Below, piece after piece: positions 25,470 to 34,639 of a DNA stretch of 64,000 nt. A program made the translations under genes and the position numbers. Numbering within the stretch: the first letter of the stretch is position 1; the number at the start of each line of letters is the position of its first letter. The stretch comes from Streptomyces sp. NBC_01571 (GTDB lineage Bacteria; Actinomycetota; Actinomycetes; Streptomycetales; Streptomycetaceae). The stretch lies in the NCBI RefSeq assembly GCF_026339875.1, contig NZ_JAPEPZ010000002.1:1-64000 (forward strand), given 5' to 3'. The notes under the pieces were generated by a model, which saw only the letters and a list, made by a program, of their open reading frames with translations, did no database searches and had not been told where the DNA came from.

Positions 25470-26300
25470 TCAGTCGTGGTCTGTGCTGAGGGCGATGTGG
25501 CGCCAGACGTCCATTTCTTCTCGGACGCTGGTGAGCTTGGCCTCGTAGGCCCGGAGGGTGTCGGCGCCCAACTGGAGGCGCAGCGGGGGCTGCGGGGTCT
25601 GGGCAATGTCGATGATGGCGCGGGCGGCTTTGGCTGGGTCGCCGGGCTGGGCGTGGTTGAGGTCGGTCATGGCGTTGCGCACCGCGCCGGCGGTGGGGGC
25701 GTAGTCCTCGATGACCTCGACGTCGGTGTGGAGGCTGGCAGAGTCGAGGAAGTCGGTACGGAAGAAGCCCGGTTCCACGAGCGTGACGTGCACGCCCAGA
25801 GGGGCCAGTTCGGCGGCGAGGGTCTCGCCGATGGCTTCGACGGCGAACTTCGTCGAGGCGTAGATTCCCCATCCGGGCGAGGTGGCGAAGCCGACGATCG
25901 AGCTGATGTTGATCACGTGTCCGGCACGCTGGCGCCGCAGGACCGGAAGAACCGCGCGCTGGACGGCGAGCAGGCCGAAGACGTTGGTCTCGTAAATCCG
26001 CCGGACTGCCGCGTCGTCAGATTCTTCGATGGCTGCCAGCAGGCCCGTTCCGGCGTTGTTGACCAGGACGTCGATGCGTCCGAACTGCTCCACGGCTGCG
26101 TCGACGGCCGCCTGGATGCTGCTGGCGTCGGTGACGTCCAAGGAGAGAGGCAGCAGCACCTCCGGGGCGTCGAGGAACTGTGTGCGGACGGCTTCGGCCT
26201 TCCGGGCGGTTGCCACGACCTGGTGTCCTGCCGCAAGCGCGGCGCGGGTGATTTCCAGGCCGAGGCCGCGGGACGAGCCGGTGATGAACCAAACACTCAT
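25470..26300 (-). CDS. Short-chain dehydrogenase/reductase
   Basis: A 276-residue classical SDR. The dinucleotide site TGSSRGLG (7-14), NNAG after VLVNNAG, the catalytic Ser in INISSIVGF and the YxxxK pair in YASTK are all present, and the C-terminus after about 190 resembles SDRs acting on diverse carbonyls. An Arg/Lys pair after the first strand (ATARKAE) suggests NADPH. ATG with AGGAG 6 bases upstream. It follows the NmrA-like gene by 21 bases in one operon. The substrate is unknown. Confidence 0.92.
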   Translation of the reverse strand: MSVWFITGSSRGLGLEITRAALAAGHQVVATARKAEAVRTQFLDAPEVLLPLSLDVTDASSIQAAVDAAVEQFGRIDVLVNNAGTGLLAAIEESDDAAVRRIYETNVFGLLAVQRAVLPVLRRQRAGHVINISSIVGFATSPGWGIYASTKFAVEAIGETLAAELAPLGVHVTLVEPGFFRTDFLDSASLHTDVEVIEDYAPTAGAVRNAMTDLNHAQPGDPAKAARAIIDIAQTPQPPLRLQLGADTLRAYEAKLTSVREEMDVWRHIALSTDHD

Positions 26301-26321
26301 CGGGTTCTCCTGTGGGATGGA

Positions 26322-27194
26322 TCAGGCCGTGTGGGCGTCGTAGAAGGCGCGGTTACGGGTGACGAAGGATTCGACGTCGAGGGGCTCGGTGCCGCCGATG
26401 GTCTTCACCAAGTCGTTGGTGCCGGCGAAAATCCCGTTGCGGTAGTCGACGGCGACGGCGAGCAGGTGCTGGATCATGTGCGGTGACATGTTGCGTTTCT
26501 TGAGGAGGTCCTCGAACTCATCGAGCTCGATGGGCACGTAGGTGACCTGTCGGCCCAGCGTCTGCGTCATCTTCTGGGCGATCTCGCGGTGGTTGAGCTC
26601 GATCGGCCCGTAGAGCGGATAGATCTCGTCGGCGTGCGGGGCGGGGTCCTCGAGGATGGCCGCGATCACGTGGGCCTGGTCGCTGGCGGCGACGGGGGCG
26701 TGACGCCCGTCGGCGAAGGGGAAGCGCAGCTCGCCACTGCCGTCCCACATGTTGACCAGCCATTCGGCGAAGAAGGTGGGGCGCAGGTGGGTCGCGGCGA
26801 CAGGAGAGCGGTCCAGGATGCGTTCGGCCACCCAGTGCTGGCGGGCCGCGTTGCTGGCGCTCTCGCGGCGGGCGGACTTCTGGGACATGTTCACGATCGC
26901 CTGTACACCGTTGTCCTCGGCTGCCTGGGCCACGTTCGCGGTGGCATCCATCAGTCCTGGCAGGATGGGGTAGGTGAAGTAGAGGGCGTCGATGCCCTGC
27001 GTCGCACGGTCCAGGGAGTGCAGGTCCTGGACGTCTCCTTCCACGATCTCGGCGCCGAGGTCAGCGAGCCGTGCGGCGGCGTCGTCCCTGCGGCGCACTA
27101 GGGCGCGGACGTGGTGGCCGCGTTCGAGGAGCAGGCGGGTGGTGTGGCCGCCGGTCTGGCCGGTGGCGCCGATCACCAGGAGGTTGCGGGTCAC
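26322..27194 (-). CDS. NmrA-like NAD(P)-binding protein
   Basis: A 290-residue atypical SDR: MTRNLLVIGATGQTGGHTTR is the GxxGxxG dinucleotide motif of the NmrA/HSCARG and quinone-reductase QorB group, and no YxxxK pair follows. LRPTFFAEWLVNMW and the substrate lobe after 190 are typical. GTG start with AAGGA about 8 bases upstream. Such proteins act as redox sensors or reduce quinones. With the SDR it forms a two-gene redox operon without a regulator of its own. Confidence 0.88.
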   Translation of the reverse strand: MTRNLLVIGATGQTGGHTTRLLLERGHHVRALVRRRDDAAARLADLGAEIVEGDVQDLHSLDRATQGIDALYFTYPILPGLMDATANVAQAAEDNGVQAIVNMSQKSARRESASNAARQHWVAERILDRSPVAATHLRPTFFAEWLVNMWDGSGELRFPFADGRHAPVAASDQAHVIAAILEDPAPHADEIYPLYGPIELNHREIAQKMTQTLGRQVTYVPIELDEFEDLLKKRNMSPHMIQHLLAVAVDYRNGIFAGTNDLVKTIGGTEPLDVESFVTRNRAFYDAHTA

Positions 27195-27288
27195 GAGAGG
27201 TCCTTTTCCATAAGATTGTTATGGGCGTTTCATCCTGAAGTGTGTGGACACGTCAGGAGGGTGTGGGGCGGTTCGTAGGGCCGGGCTT

Positions 27289-27837
27289 TCACGTCTCGCG
27301 GCGGGAACGCAGCGCGAGCAGGGCGGCGCCCGCGGCGAGGCCGGTGCCGGCTTGGATCAGCCAGGCATGGCGGTAGCTGGTGAGGGTGGGCTGGGCGGTG
27401 AGGGCGACGAGCAGAGCCACGCCGACGGCGCTGCCGATCTGGCGGCTCATGTTCAGCAGGGCGCTGCCTGTGGCGGCGCGTTCGGGGGCGAGGGTCCCGG
27501 CAGCGGCGAACATCGGGGCCTGGGTCGTGTTGCGAAAGTCCCGCCTGCCAGGCCGACAAGCAGCAGGCCCGTGAACATGCCGCTCCAGTAGTTCGGGGTG
27601 GCGTCCACGGCTGCGAGCCAGTAGCCAACGGCGAGGACCATCACGGCCGTGCCGGACACCGCGGGGAACGTCCGTCCGAAGCGTCGCTGGATGGGGCCCT
27701 CGCTCATGGCGCAGGGGATCGAGGACAGCGGTGCCCCAGCAGCGAGGGTGGGCGGCACCCACGCCGGAGGCGGCCGGTGTGGAGCCGGTGTGTGACGACG
27801 CCGGCGTAGCGGCCTGCGGTGGGGGCTGGCTGGACAT
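27289..27837 (-). pseudogene. MFS drug-efflux pump, internally deleted and frameshifted
   Basis: A good start (ATG at 27837 with GGAAGGAGT upstream) opens MSSQPPPQAATPASSHTGST, but within 40 codons the frame is nonsense. One frame then has GRTFPAVSGTAVMVLAVGYW and SGMFTGLLLVGLAGGTF, and another has MFAAAGTLAPERAATGSALL and QIGSAVGVALLVALTAQPTL, which are helices 11-14 of an EmrB/QacA-type pump. So about two-thirds of the gene is deleted and the rest is out of frame. The intact divergent TetR gene was presumably its repressor. Confidence 0.8.
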
Positions 27838-27853
27838 CGTTTCCACTCCTTCC

Positions 27854-27929
27854 AAAAAAGGGGCTTCACAGCCCTTTTTCATCTCGACCTCATGGAACAC
27901 CAAAAAAAAGGGGCTGTCAAGCCCATTTT
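27854..27929. promoter_or_regulatory. Two TetR operators between the dead pump and its repressor
   Basis: Two near-identical inverted repeats: AAAAGGGGCT-tcac-AGCCCTTTTT (27854-27879) and AAAAGGGGCT-gtca-AGCCCATTTT (27906-27929), 52 bases apart. One faces each gene start. The near-perfect repeat and its placement are classic for TetR autoregulation. Confidence 0.88.
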
Positions 27930-27946
27930 ATGGTAGCGTGGTCGCC

Positions 27947-28570
27947 ATGACCACCACCACCGAAGGGCGGCCCCGGAAGCTGACCGCCAAGGGCGAGGCG
28001 ACACGCGAGCGCATCGTCAGCGCAGCCGCGGATCTGATCTACGAACACGGCGTGCACAACACCAACAACGAGCAGATCCGCGCGGCCGCCGACGTCAGCG
28101 GCTCCCAGCTGACCCGCCACTTCCCCACCAAGGAATCCCTGGTCAGCGCCGTACTGGACTGGCAGGCCGAGCAGATCGTCACCGACCCGCGCATACCTGA
28201 GGGCAAACTCGACAGCCTCGCCGCCCTACGCCTGTGGGCCGACACATTCGTCGCCGCGCGCGAAGCCCTGCACGGCGGATGCACCTTCGGCTCGCTGGCC
28301 GCCGAGGTGATCAAGGCCCAGCCCTCCCACCAAGGTGCGATCGCCAACGGCTTCGAGCGGTGGCAGGAGCTGTTCCTGCGAGGACTGACCGGTATGCGGG
28401 AGCGCGGCGAGCTACGCCCGGAAGCCGAACCCGCCGCGCTCACCCACCTGTTGGCAGCCGCGTTCCAGGGCGGAATGCTGCTGGACCAAGCAGCCGGCAA
28501 CACCATCCCGCTGCGCGACGCCCTGCACGGCGCCCTGGACTACATCGAATCCTTCGCCCCTCAGACCTGA
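27947..28570 (+). CDS. TetR-family repressor
   Basis: A 207-residue TetR protein. Its HTH (ATRERIVSAAADLIYEHGVH, then AAADVSGSQLTRHFPTKESL) and a TetR C-terminal domain with REALHGGCTFGSLAAEVIKA are characteristic of the group that controls flavoprotein or efflux genes. The ATG is 18 bases past the second operator, with no strong ribosome site, so translation may start close to the transcript end. It is intact though its partner pump is destroyed. Confidence 0.9.
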   Translation: MTTTTEGRPRKLTAKGEATRERIVSAAADLIYEHGVHNTNNEQIRAAADVSGSQLTRHFPTKESLVSAVLDWQAEQIVTDPRIPEGKLDSLAALRLWADTFVAAREALHGGCTFGSLAAEVIKAQPSHQGAIANGFERWQELFLRGLTGMRERGELRPEAEPAALTHLLAAAFQGGMLLDQAAGNTIPLRDALHGALDYIESFAPQT

Positions 28571-28707
28571 CCAGCCCGCCACGGCACGTAAGAGCACAAC
28601 CAGTCTCAGCAGGGCTCACCATCGACGTCGCCGCCGATCGCTCGTCTGGCCCGGTGCCAGGCAGCAAAGACCTCGCGACGTCTGCCGCGCATAGTCAGAA
28701 GGAGGGG

Positions 28708-29266
28708 GCTCTGCTCCCAGCTGGACGCGCTCGATGCCATCGCGCCCCCGCACATCGGAATCGCGGTGGAACTGATCACCGACCGGGGCGCCGGCCCCAG
28801 GATGTCAGCTATCTGCGCTGGGACTGCCTCGATGCCGATGAAGACGGTCAGCCCGTCCGCATCTACGACAACTACAAGTTCCACCGCCTGCGCCGGCGCC
28901 TGCCCATCGCCGCAGCGACCGCCGCCCTGATCACCCGGCAGTAGGCGACCGTGCGACGTCGCTTCCCGAACACTCCCACGAAGGGCCTGGCACTGCTGCC
29001 CACGCAGATGCGCAACCCCCACGGCATCAAGACGATCAGCGAGGACCTACTCGCCCAGTGGCACCGCACCTGGGTCAACGGACTGCCCGACCTCTACGTC
29101 AACGTCGCGTGGAAACCGACGGGCGGCGCACAAACCGGCAGATCCCTTTTCGACAAGGCCCGCGTCTTCCTCCACGCCTACCGGCACAGCCACGCCCAGC
29201 GGCACGCCGACGCCGGCGTCGCGCCCGACGTGCTCAAGGAGCTGATGGACCACCGCAAGAGGAGCT
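28708..29266 (+). pseudogene. Tyrosine recombinase (integrase) remnant
   Basis: Reading across frames gives QLDALDAIAPPHIGIAVELI, RRPQDVSYLRWDCLDADEDG, YDNYKFHRLRRRLPIAAATA, a TAG stop after LITRQ (28942), then FPNTPTKGLALLPTQMRNPH and HAYRHSHAQRHADAGVAPDV. This is the catalytic domain of a phage/ICE-type integrase including its HxxR motif. It has a frameshift near 28795, an in-frame stop, and ends at ELMDHRK before the catalytic Tyr. It is dead. Confidence 0.8.
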
Positions 29267-29623
29267 GGTCAAGCAGCTGGTCGACGTGCGGGTCGAGCGT
29301 GATGAGCTGGTGGTGGCCGGGCGGGTCGTGCAGCGGATCAGCGAGCAGGGCTTCGAGCAGTACCTGTCGCTCGCGCCGCCGGCGCCGGAGTCCAGGTGGG
29401 CGGCCGGTCGGTGCTGCTGATCCCGGCCCGCGCCGCCGGTATCGACCCCGACGGGCCGCCGCAGGACCATCAGCGGCTGGTGGCCATCGTGCGGGAGGCG
29501 GCCGGGCCGGTCACGGTCCGGGCCGTCGGCGAGGTGCTCGGCCTGCCGGTCGACGTGCGGGGCAAGCTGGAGCCGCTGCGGGCGAAGCTGAACCGGCTGT
29601 CCGACCATTTCCATAAACTATGA
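29267..29623 (+). pseudogene. IS-associated accessory ORF remnant
   Basis: Two frames give EELVKQLVDVRVERDELVVA then VGGRSVLLIPARAAGIDPDG and GPVTVRAVGEVLGLPVDVRG, KLEPLRAKLNRLSDH. From memory this matches a winged-helix accessory protein often found beside Streptomyces transposases. It is fused abruptly to the integrase remnant at DHR/EEL and has one frameshift near 29400. Confidence 0.5.
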
Positions 29624-29647
29624 ATATAAAAACGCTATGCTTCGAGC

Positions 29648-30106
29648 ATGAGTCGTCAAGACACCGCTCCTGGCGCGTCCGCCGCCATCGGGGCAGCCCT
29701 CTACGGCCTGGCCACCAGGGCCGCGAGACGCCTGCCCCGGGACATGAGCCTGACGTCCGCCGCCACCCTGGCCACCCTGGACCGGACCGGCCCGCGGCGC
29801 ATCACCGATCTGGCCGCGGTCGAGGGCGTCACCCAGCCCGCGATGACCGCCCTGGTCCGGGTGATGGAGGAGTCCGGCCTGGTCGAGCGGCGGGGCGACG
29901 CGTCCGACAAGCGGGTCACGCTGGTGTGCCTGACCGAGGCCGGCGCCTCCTATGTCCGGACGCGGCGCCAGGCGGGCGTCCACGCGTTCGAGCGGTTGAC
30001 CGGCGAGCTCACCGGCGACGAGGTCGAGGCGCTGGTGGCGGCCCTTCCGGCGCTGAAGCATCTGGCAGAGCTCGAAAGCCAGGACCGCGAAGGGCCGAAG
30101 CAGTGA
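29648..30106 (+). CDS. MarR-family regulator
   Basis: A 152-residue winged-helix regulator: LTSAATLATLDRTGPRRITD, AAVEGVTQPAMTALVRVMEE (recognition helix) and the wing SGLVERRGDASDKRVTLVCL, flanked by dimerisation helices. It overlaps the next gene by GTGA, so it is the first gene of a regulator-pump-DUF1330 operon. The A+T-rich stretch just before the ATG (ataaactatgaatataaaa) is the likely promoter and operator. No strong ribosome site is visible. Confidence 0.92.
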   Translation: MSRQDTAPGASAAIGAALYGLATRAARRLPRDMSLTSAATLATLDRTGPRRITDLAAVEGVTQPAMTALVRVMEESGLVERRGDASDKRVTLVCLTEAGASYVRTRRQAGVHAFERLTGELTGDEVEALVAALPALKHLAELESQDREGPKQ

Positions 30107-31536
30107 CCGGGCAGCCGGTCCGCGGGGTCGCGGTGAAGGCGTTCCCGGTGGCGCGTTCCGAGGCGCGGCTGCTGGTCCCTGCCCTGATGTTCATCGCTCT
30201 GGTCGTGGCAGCGGTCGCCAGCCTCGGGACGCCGCTCATCACCAGCGTGGCGACCTCGTTCCACGTCTCGCTCGGCAGCGCGCAGTGGACGCTGACCGTC
30301 GCGCTGCTCAGCGGCGCCGTCGCCACGCCGGTCCTGGGCCGGCTCGGAGCCGGCCCGCACCGGCGGGCCACGATCCTCGCCACGCTGGCGGTCGTCGTCG
30401 CCGGCAGCGCGCTCACCGTGCTGCCGCTGCCGTTCGCGTGGCTGCTGGCCGGCAGGGCGGCCCAGGGCGTAGGGCTCGGGCTGACGGCGCTGATGATGGG
30501 CGTGGCCCGGGACCACCTCCCCGAAAAGCGCAGCGCGGCCGTGATCGCCCTGATCTCGGTGGTCTCGATCATCGGGGCCGGCGTCGGCTACCCGCTGGCC
30601 GCACTGCTCGCCGAGCTCGGCGGGGTACGGGCCGCCTACGGCCTCGGCCTGGTCGTCACCGCCGCCGCCCTCCTGACCGCGTGGCGCTCCATGCCCGAAG
30701 CCCCCGAAGGCCGCTCCGCCCACGTGGACGTGGCAGGCGCCGTCGTCCTGGCCGCTGCGCTGCTCCTGGTGCTGTTCCTCGCCGGCGAACGGAATCTATG
30801 GAGCCGGCACCTCGCCGTGGCGGCAGGCCTCGCCGTCGTCGCGGTGGTGTTGCTCTGCGTCTGGGCCGTCATCGAGCTGCGCAGCACGACGCCCCTGGTC
30901 GATCTGCGGGCGGTGCGGCACCCGGCGGTCGCCGGGGCGAACCTCGCCATGTTCGTCGGCGGGATCGGCATGTACCTCCTGCTCACGCTCATCACCCGGT
31001 ACGCGCAGACGCCGCACGGCGCCGGCTACGGCTTCGGGCTGACGACCTTCGTCGCCGGGCTGGTCCTCATCCCGTTCTCGGTGCTGGGGTTCGTCGCCGG
31101 CAAGCTCACTCCGCGGGTCCGGACGCGGATCGCCGACCCCCTGCTCCTGGCCGGCAGCGCGGTCGTGGTCGGCGGCGGGTTCGCCCTGTTCGCGGCGGCC
31201 CGGTCGGACCTGGCCGAACTGTTCGCGGCGATGGGCGTGCTCGGCTTCGGCGTCGGCGGCTTCTCGGCCGCGATGCCCGGCGTCATCCTGGCCGTCACCC
31301 CCAAGAGCGAGACGTCGAGCGCCATGAGCTTCAACTACGTCGTCCGCAGCGTCGGGTACTCCCTGGGCAGCGCCATCGGCGGCCTGATCCTCGCCGCGGG
31401 CACCGGCCCCGGCCACCTCTTCCCCGACGACAGCGCCTACACCACCGCGGCACTGGTCGGCATCGGCGCCATGGCGATCACGACTCTGACAAGCCTCGCT
31501 CTCGCCCGCCGACGCTCGTCCGAGACCAACCCGTAA
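30103..31536 (+). CDS. MFS drug-efflux transporter (DHA2-like)
   Basis: A 477-residue transporter with about 14 hydrophobic helices. Motif A-like GRLGAGPHRRATILATLAVV and motif C-like GAGVGYPLAALLAELGG mark proton-driven multidrug exporters. GTG start coupled to the MarR stop. Export of a toxic compound under MarR control is the likely role; the substrate cannot be read from sequence. Confidence 0.92.
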   Translation: MTGQPVRGVAVKAFPVARSEARLLVPALMFIALVVAAVASLGTPLITSVATSFHVSLGSAQWTLTVALLSGAVATPVLGRLGAGPHRRATILATLAVVVAGSALTVLPLPFAWLLAGRAAQGVGLGLTALMMGVARDHLPEKRSAAVIALISVVSIIGAGVGYPLAALLAELGGVRAAYGLGLVVTAAALLTAWRSMPEAPEGRSAHVDVAGAVVLAAALLLVLFLAGERNLWSRHLAVAAGLAVVAVVLLCVWAVIELRSTTPLVDLRAVRHPAVAGANLAMFVGGIGMYLLLTLITRYAQTPHGAGYGFGLTTFVAGLVLIPFSVLGFVAGKLTPRVRTRIADPLLLAGSAVVVGGGFALFAAARSDLAELFAAMGVLGFGVGGFSAAMPGVILAVTPKSETSSAMSFNYVVRSVGYSLGSAIGGLILAAGTGPGHLFPDDSAYTTAALVGIGAMAITTLTSLALARRRSSETNP

Positions 31537-31569
31537 GTCAGATGCACTCATCCCAACACTGGAGGTTCC

Positions 31570-31863
31570 ATGCCCAAGGGCTACTGGGTCAGCGCCTACC
31601 GCACCATTTCAGACCCTGAGAAGCTGGCTGCTTACAACAAGCTGGCCGGCCCGGCCGTCGAGGCCGGGGGCGGTCGGATCCTCGCCCGTGGCAGTCGGGT
31701 CGTGGCGCATGACGCCGGAATCGCCGAGCGCACCGTCCTGATCGAGTTCGACAGCTTCGAACAGGCCGTCGCGGCGCACGAGAGTGCGGCCTACCAGGAG
31801 GCGCTGGGCGCCCTCTCCGACGGCGTCGAGCGCGACTTCCGCATCGTCGAAGGCATCGACTGA
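31570..31863 (+). CDS. DUF1330 family protein
   Basis: A 97-residue dimeric alpha/beta-barrel protein: GYWVSAYRTISDPEKLAAYN, VVAHDAGIAERTVLIEFDSF and AYQEALGALSDGVERDFRIV are the family's fingerprints. ATG with GGAGG 5 bases upstream, 33 bases after the pump. Members are small, often stress-linked, and of unknown catalytic role. A hairpin with an 8-bp stem (GGATCTTC-act-GAAGATCC, 31877-31895) closes the operon. Confidence 0.9.
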   Translation: MPKGYWVSAYRTISDPEKLAAYNKLAGPAVEAGGGRILARGSRVVAHDAGIAERTVLIEFDSFEQAVAAHESAAYQEALGALSDGVERDFRIVEGID

Positions 31864-31876
31864 CCGAGGTCCAGTC

Positions 31877-31895
31877 GGATCTTCACTGAAGATCC
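31877..31895 (+). terminator. Hairpin after DUF1330
   Basis: An 8-bp perfect stem with a 3-base loop, 14 bases past the stop. It could also be part of the neighbouring IS end. Confidence 0.55.
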
Positions 31896-31984
31896 ACCAT
31901 CTTGGTTTTCGCTGGTGCGGCTGCTGGTGTGGCGGGGTTCGTGCGTGCTCGTACTGGTCGTGGGCGGCTGTCTTCGGTCTTGAT

Positions 31985-32400
31985 CGTCTGTCAGCGGTCG
32001 AGTTCGAGGTTCGTCAGGACGAGCAAGGCGCGGAGCAGGTTGGTGGCGCGGGCGGGGCTCGTGCGGAGTCTGGTGAGGATGCGCCAGGTCTTCAGGTGCG
32101 CGAAGCCGTGCTCGACGGGGGCGCGGCCGGCGGCTTTCAGGTGCTCGACGATGTGGTCGTGGCGGGCGGCGGCGATGTCGTGGGTGCGCCCGGGCCCCGC
32201 GGCGGAGATCCAGATCAGGCGTCCGCGTTTGTCGGTGAGGCGAGGAAGTGCAGGCCGTGGCGCATGTGCTTCCCCGAATAGTTCTTGCGGTTGTCCTTGC
32301 CGGTGCGGCGGCGGGTGGGGATGAGGGTGCCGTCGATCAGCACGGCCTCCCCGCCGCCTCTGGCGACCTTGGCCAGGGCGCGGTCCAGGTGCGGTGCCCC
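31985..32400 (-). pseudogene. IS5-family transposase remnant
   Basis: On the minus strand HLDRALAKVARGGGEAVLID, DGTLIPTRRRTGKDNRKNYS and GKHMRHGLHFLAS form the first catalytic segment (DGT) of an IS5-type DDE transposase. Downstream the match continues only in other frames. No complete ends were found. Confidence 0.7.
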
Positions 32401-32744
32401 GGCTGTCGGCGTACGAGGTTCTCTCCCCAGCTGTGTACGGGCGAACGTCCCCAGCTGTTAGGCCACTTGGTTCTCGCGCTCGATGGCCTGGAGACGGTTC
32501 TTGAGCCGGTAGCTCGGGCGATCTCCGACAGGCTCATTGCCCCGGACTCCAACAGCCCCCGAAATCGACGTAGTTCCGACCAGCGACGCGGATCCAAGAC
32601 CATCGCCGGCCACCCCCCCTGCCGCAGCACACCGACTACGCAGCAGAGTGCCGACCAGCCCTCCTCAACGCATCAGGAAGTGGCCGCGTTCGCCCGTACG
32701 TGGGTGGGGACGTTCAGGTGTACGCCGACAGGTGGCAAACACCG

Positions 32745-32893
32745 GGACGTAGACACCGATGTTGTCACCGCCGTTGGCGAAGGTGACTGCGGCGACCTCC
32801 AACGAGCTGCGGCCGCCCTCCTTCGCCTCTGCCTCGTCCGCGTCTTCACCGTCGCGGTGGTTCTTCCACGCTTCCCACGCCGCCTTGAGACCT
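32745..32893 (-). pseudogene. Internal fragment of a CadD-type cadmium resistance transporter
   Basis: The minus strand reads GLKAAWEAWKNHRDGEDADE, AEAKEGGRSSLEVAAVTFAN, GGDNIGVYVPVFAT, the acidic loop and AVTFANGGDNIGVYVPVFAT helix that define CadD. Both ends are missing; the frame runs into unrelated sequence after FAT. Only about 50 codons survive. Confidence 0.75.
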
Positions 32894-32941
32894 AGATGAT
32901 CAATTCAAGGGGGTGCCTGCGGAGGGTGTTGCGGTGGGCGG

Positions 32942-33331
32942 TCAGGCGTCGGGGTCGACTTCGGGGTGCGTGAACCGCACGGGCTTGCCCAGCGACCGGG
33001 CGTAGGCGATTTCGGCTCGGGTGCTGTCTCCGATGTAGTCGCCGACTACAAGCACCTCGTCAGCGAGCCGGATCTTCGCTCGGTGCAGATCGTCGAGTCG
33101 AACCTTCAGCCTCTCGGCCTCGACAGGATCGGACCAAAATTCGTGCGGCGACTTCATGTCGCAACCCGGCTTGACGACAATCTTTCCAGCTTTGGTCTCC
33201 CGCAGATCGACCTCGGTCATCTCGGTCATGAAACGGGTGGAGCCGCAGATCACGACGATACGCGGGAGGTTCAGCTGCTTCTTCGCGTCGGCGAGTTTCT
33301 CCTCGGGGGTGAGCGATTGCAGGTACGACAC
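32942..33331 (-). CDS. Nucleoside 2-deoxyribosyltransferase-like protein
   Basis: A 129-residue protein with a Rossmann-like fold: PRIVVICGSTRFMTEMTEVD (strand 1 and the CGSTRF phosphate loop), KIRLADEVLVVGDYIGDSTR and EIAYARSLGKPVRFTHPEVD. The pattern fits small phage/plasmid proteins of the nucleoside deoxyribosyltransferase superfamily. GTG with AGGAGG 5 bases upstream, an excellent start. Codon use is normal and the gene looks intact among remnants, which suggests it arrived with mobile DNA. The exact substrate is unknown. Confidence 0.75.
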   Translation of the reverse strand: MSYLQSLTPEEKLADAKKQLNLPRIVVICGSTRFMTEMTEVDLRETKAGKIVVKPGCDMKSPHEFWSDPVEAERLKVRLDDLHRAKIRLADEVLVVGDYIGDSTRAEIAYARSLGKPVRFTHPEVDPDA

Positions 33332-33639
33332 TGGTTCCTCCTGGTGGGGTGGTCCAAGGGGTGCCTGCGGAGGCGAGAATGAGGGTGTCCAAGATCGTCT
33401 TATGGCGAAGAACGTGGACACCCTCGCCATGATGCGGACCGCCCGGCGACAGTACCCGGCGCACGGCCCCGCAGTGCCACCCCGGCTCCACGGCAGCCTC
33501 GTCAACGAGATGGCCGCCCAACAGCCCCTTCAGGCGACAGCACCACACCTGTCGCAGTGGCTGGACTCCCAATCAATGGCGCTGAGCTGTACCAACGTGA
33601 ACCAACTCGCTAACGCCACAGCCCAGAACCCCAGAGAAG

Positions 33640-33818
33640 GTGCGGCTGCCCGACGCCACCGCCCTGGACGGGGAACTGGTCATGCGGGAGCAGGACCGGC
33701 TCGCGTTCGAACGGCTGCAGGGCCGGCTTCAACGCCGGGGTGCCGCAGCCGCCCAGGCCGCCGAAGGGTGGCCGGCGCACTTCGTCGCGTTCGATCTGCT
33801 GCACCTGGCGGGGACGGA
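33640..33818 (+). pseudogene. ATP-dependent DNA ligase fragment
   Basis: LPDATALDGELVMREQDRLA, FERLQGRLQRRGAAAAQAAE and GWPAHFVAFDLLHLAGTDT match the adenylation domain of LigC/LigD-type ligases. The catalytic KxDG part upstream and everything after GTDT are missing. Confidence 0.78.
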
Positions 33819-34073
33819 CACCCCGTCTACGCGGTGGCGTGCACGCTTCTCGACGGCACGCCGGTAACCGTCACCACAGGCATGACCGGCATCGTGCGGA
33901 TCTGGGACCCGGCCAACGACCAGCGGATCGGCAAGCCGCTCACCGGACACGGGGTATCCGTCCACGCGATGGCGATCCTGGACAACACATGGATAGCCGT
34001 CACCGGAGACGTGGGCACCTTCCTGGCCCCGATCGAGAACGGGGCCCGGGTACCGTCACCTGAGCTCGACTGA
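33815..34073 (+). pseudogene. WD40-repeat protein fragment joined to the ligase fragment
   Basis: GHPVYAVACTLLDGTPVTVT, TGMTGIVRIWDPANDQRIGK and PLTGHGVSVHAMAILDNTWI are one and a half WD40 blades. The frame starts within the ligase fragment near ggacggacacc, so the two were joined by deletion or recombination at a short similarity. Confidence 0.7.
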
Positions 34074-34632
34074 GTACGAACTGCCGGAGAATTCCCAGCC
34101 GTCGGTGCCTTCGCCGATGTCGGCCACGACGACGTCGTCGATGAAGCGGTCCTCGAAGTCGTCGTCACGCAGGTCGCCGGCCAGCCACAGCGCCTCGATG
34201 TCGCTCCAGTCCCCGCGGCTCGCGTCGATGCGCAGAGGGGCGGCACGGCGGGTGCCGCGTTCGCGTTCGTCGGCGCCGGTCTTGACGAGGCCGCTGATCT
34301 CGAACCGGCCGTCCTTGACGGTGTCGGGGATCGGGTCGGCGGGGATGATGGCGACGTTCTCGTACGCGGTGTGGATGAGATCGCGATAGCTGCGGCGGAC
34401 GTTGTACTCAAGGTCCGACAGCCACTTGATGAGAGTGTCGGGGCGGACGTCGAGGCCGGCGGCGTCCAGGGCTTCGTAGCCGCGGCGGGTCTCGGTGAGC
34501 TGGCTGAGCTGGGCGTGCCAGTGCTTGGCGCTGTAGGAGGCCAGCCGATGGCGGGGGGTGACCTGGGCACGCAGGAGATCGTGCAGCGCGCCGCCCAGAG
34601 AGCTGCTGCGGCCCGTGGTGTACGAACCAGCG
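34056..34632 (-). CDS. 5'-truncated protein of unknown function
   Basis: A clean frame after a TAG at 34635 reads GALHDLLRAQVTPRHRLASY, SAKHWHAQLSQLTETRRGYE, LIKWLSDLEYNVRRSYRDLI, HTAYENVAIIPADPIPDTVK and ends GTDGWEFSGSSYSVELR. The LIKWLSD...RSYRDLIHTAY stretch looks like a DNA-binding helix-turn-helix, and the C-terminus is acidic. No start codon with a ribosome site exists, so the front is missing. The style suggests a plasmid or integrative-element gene, but I do not recognise the family. Confidence 0.5.
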
Positions 34633-34639
34633 CCCTAGC

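Noticed and set aside
24962..25606. Extending the four-helix membrane protein upstream to 25606
   Set aside because: The added sequence crosses the SDR terminator and the SDR coding end and has no membrane or domain character.
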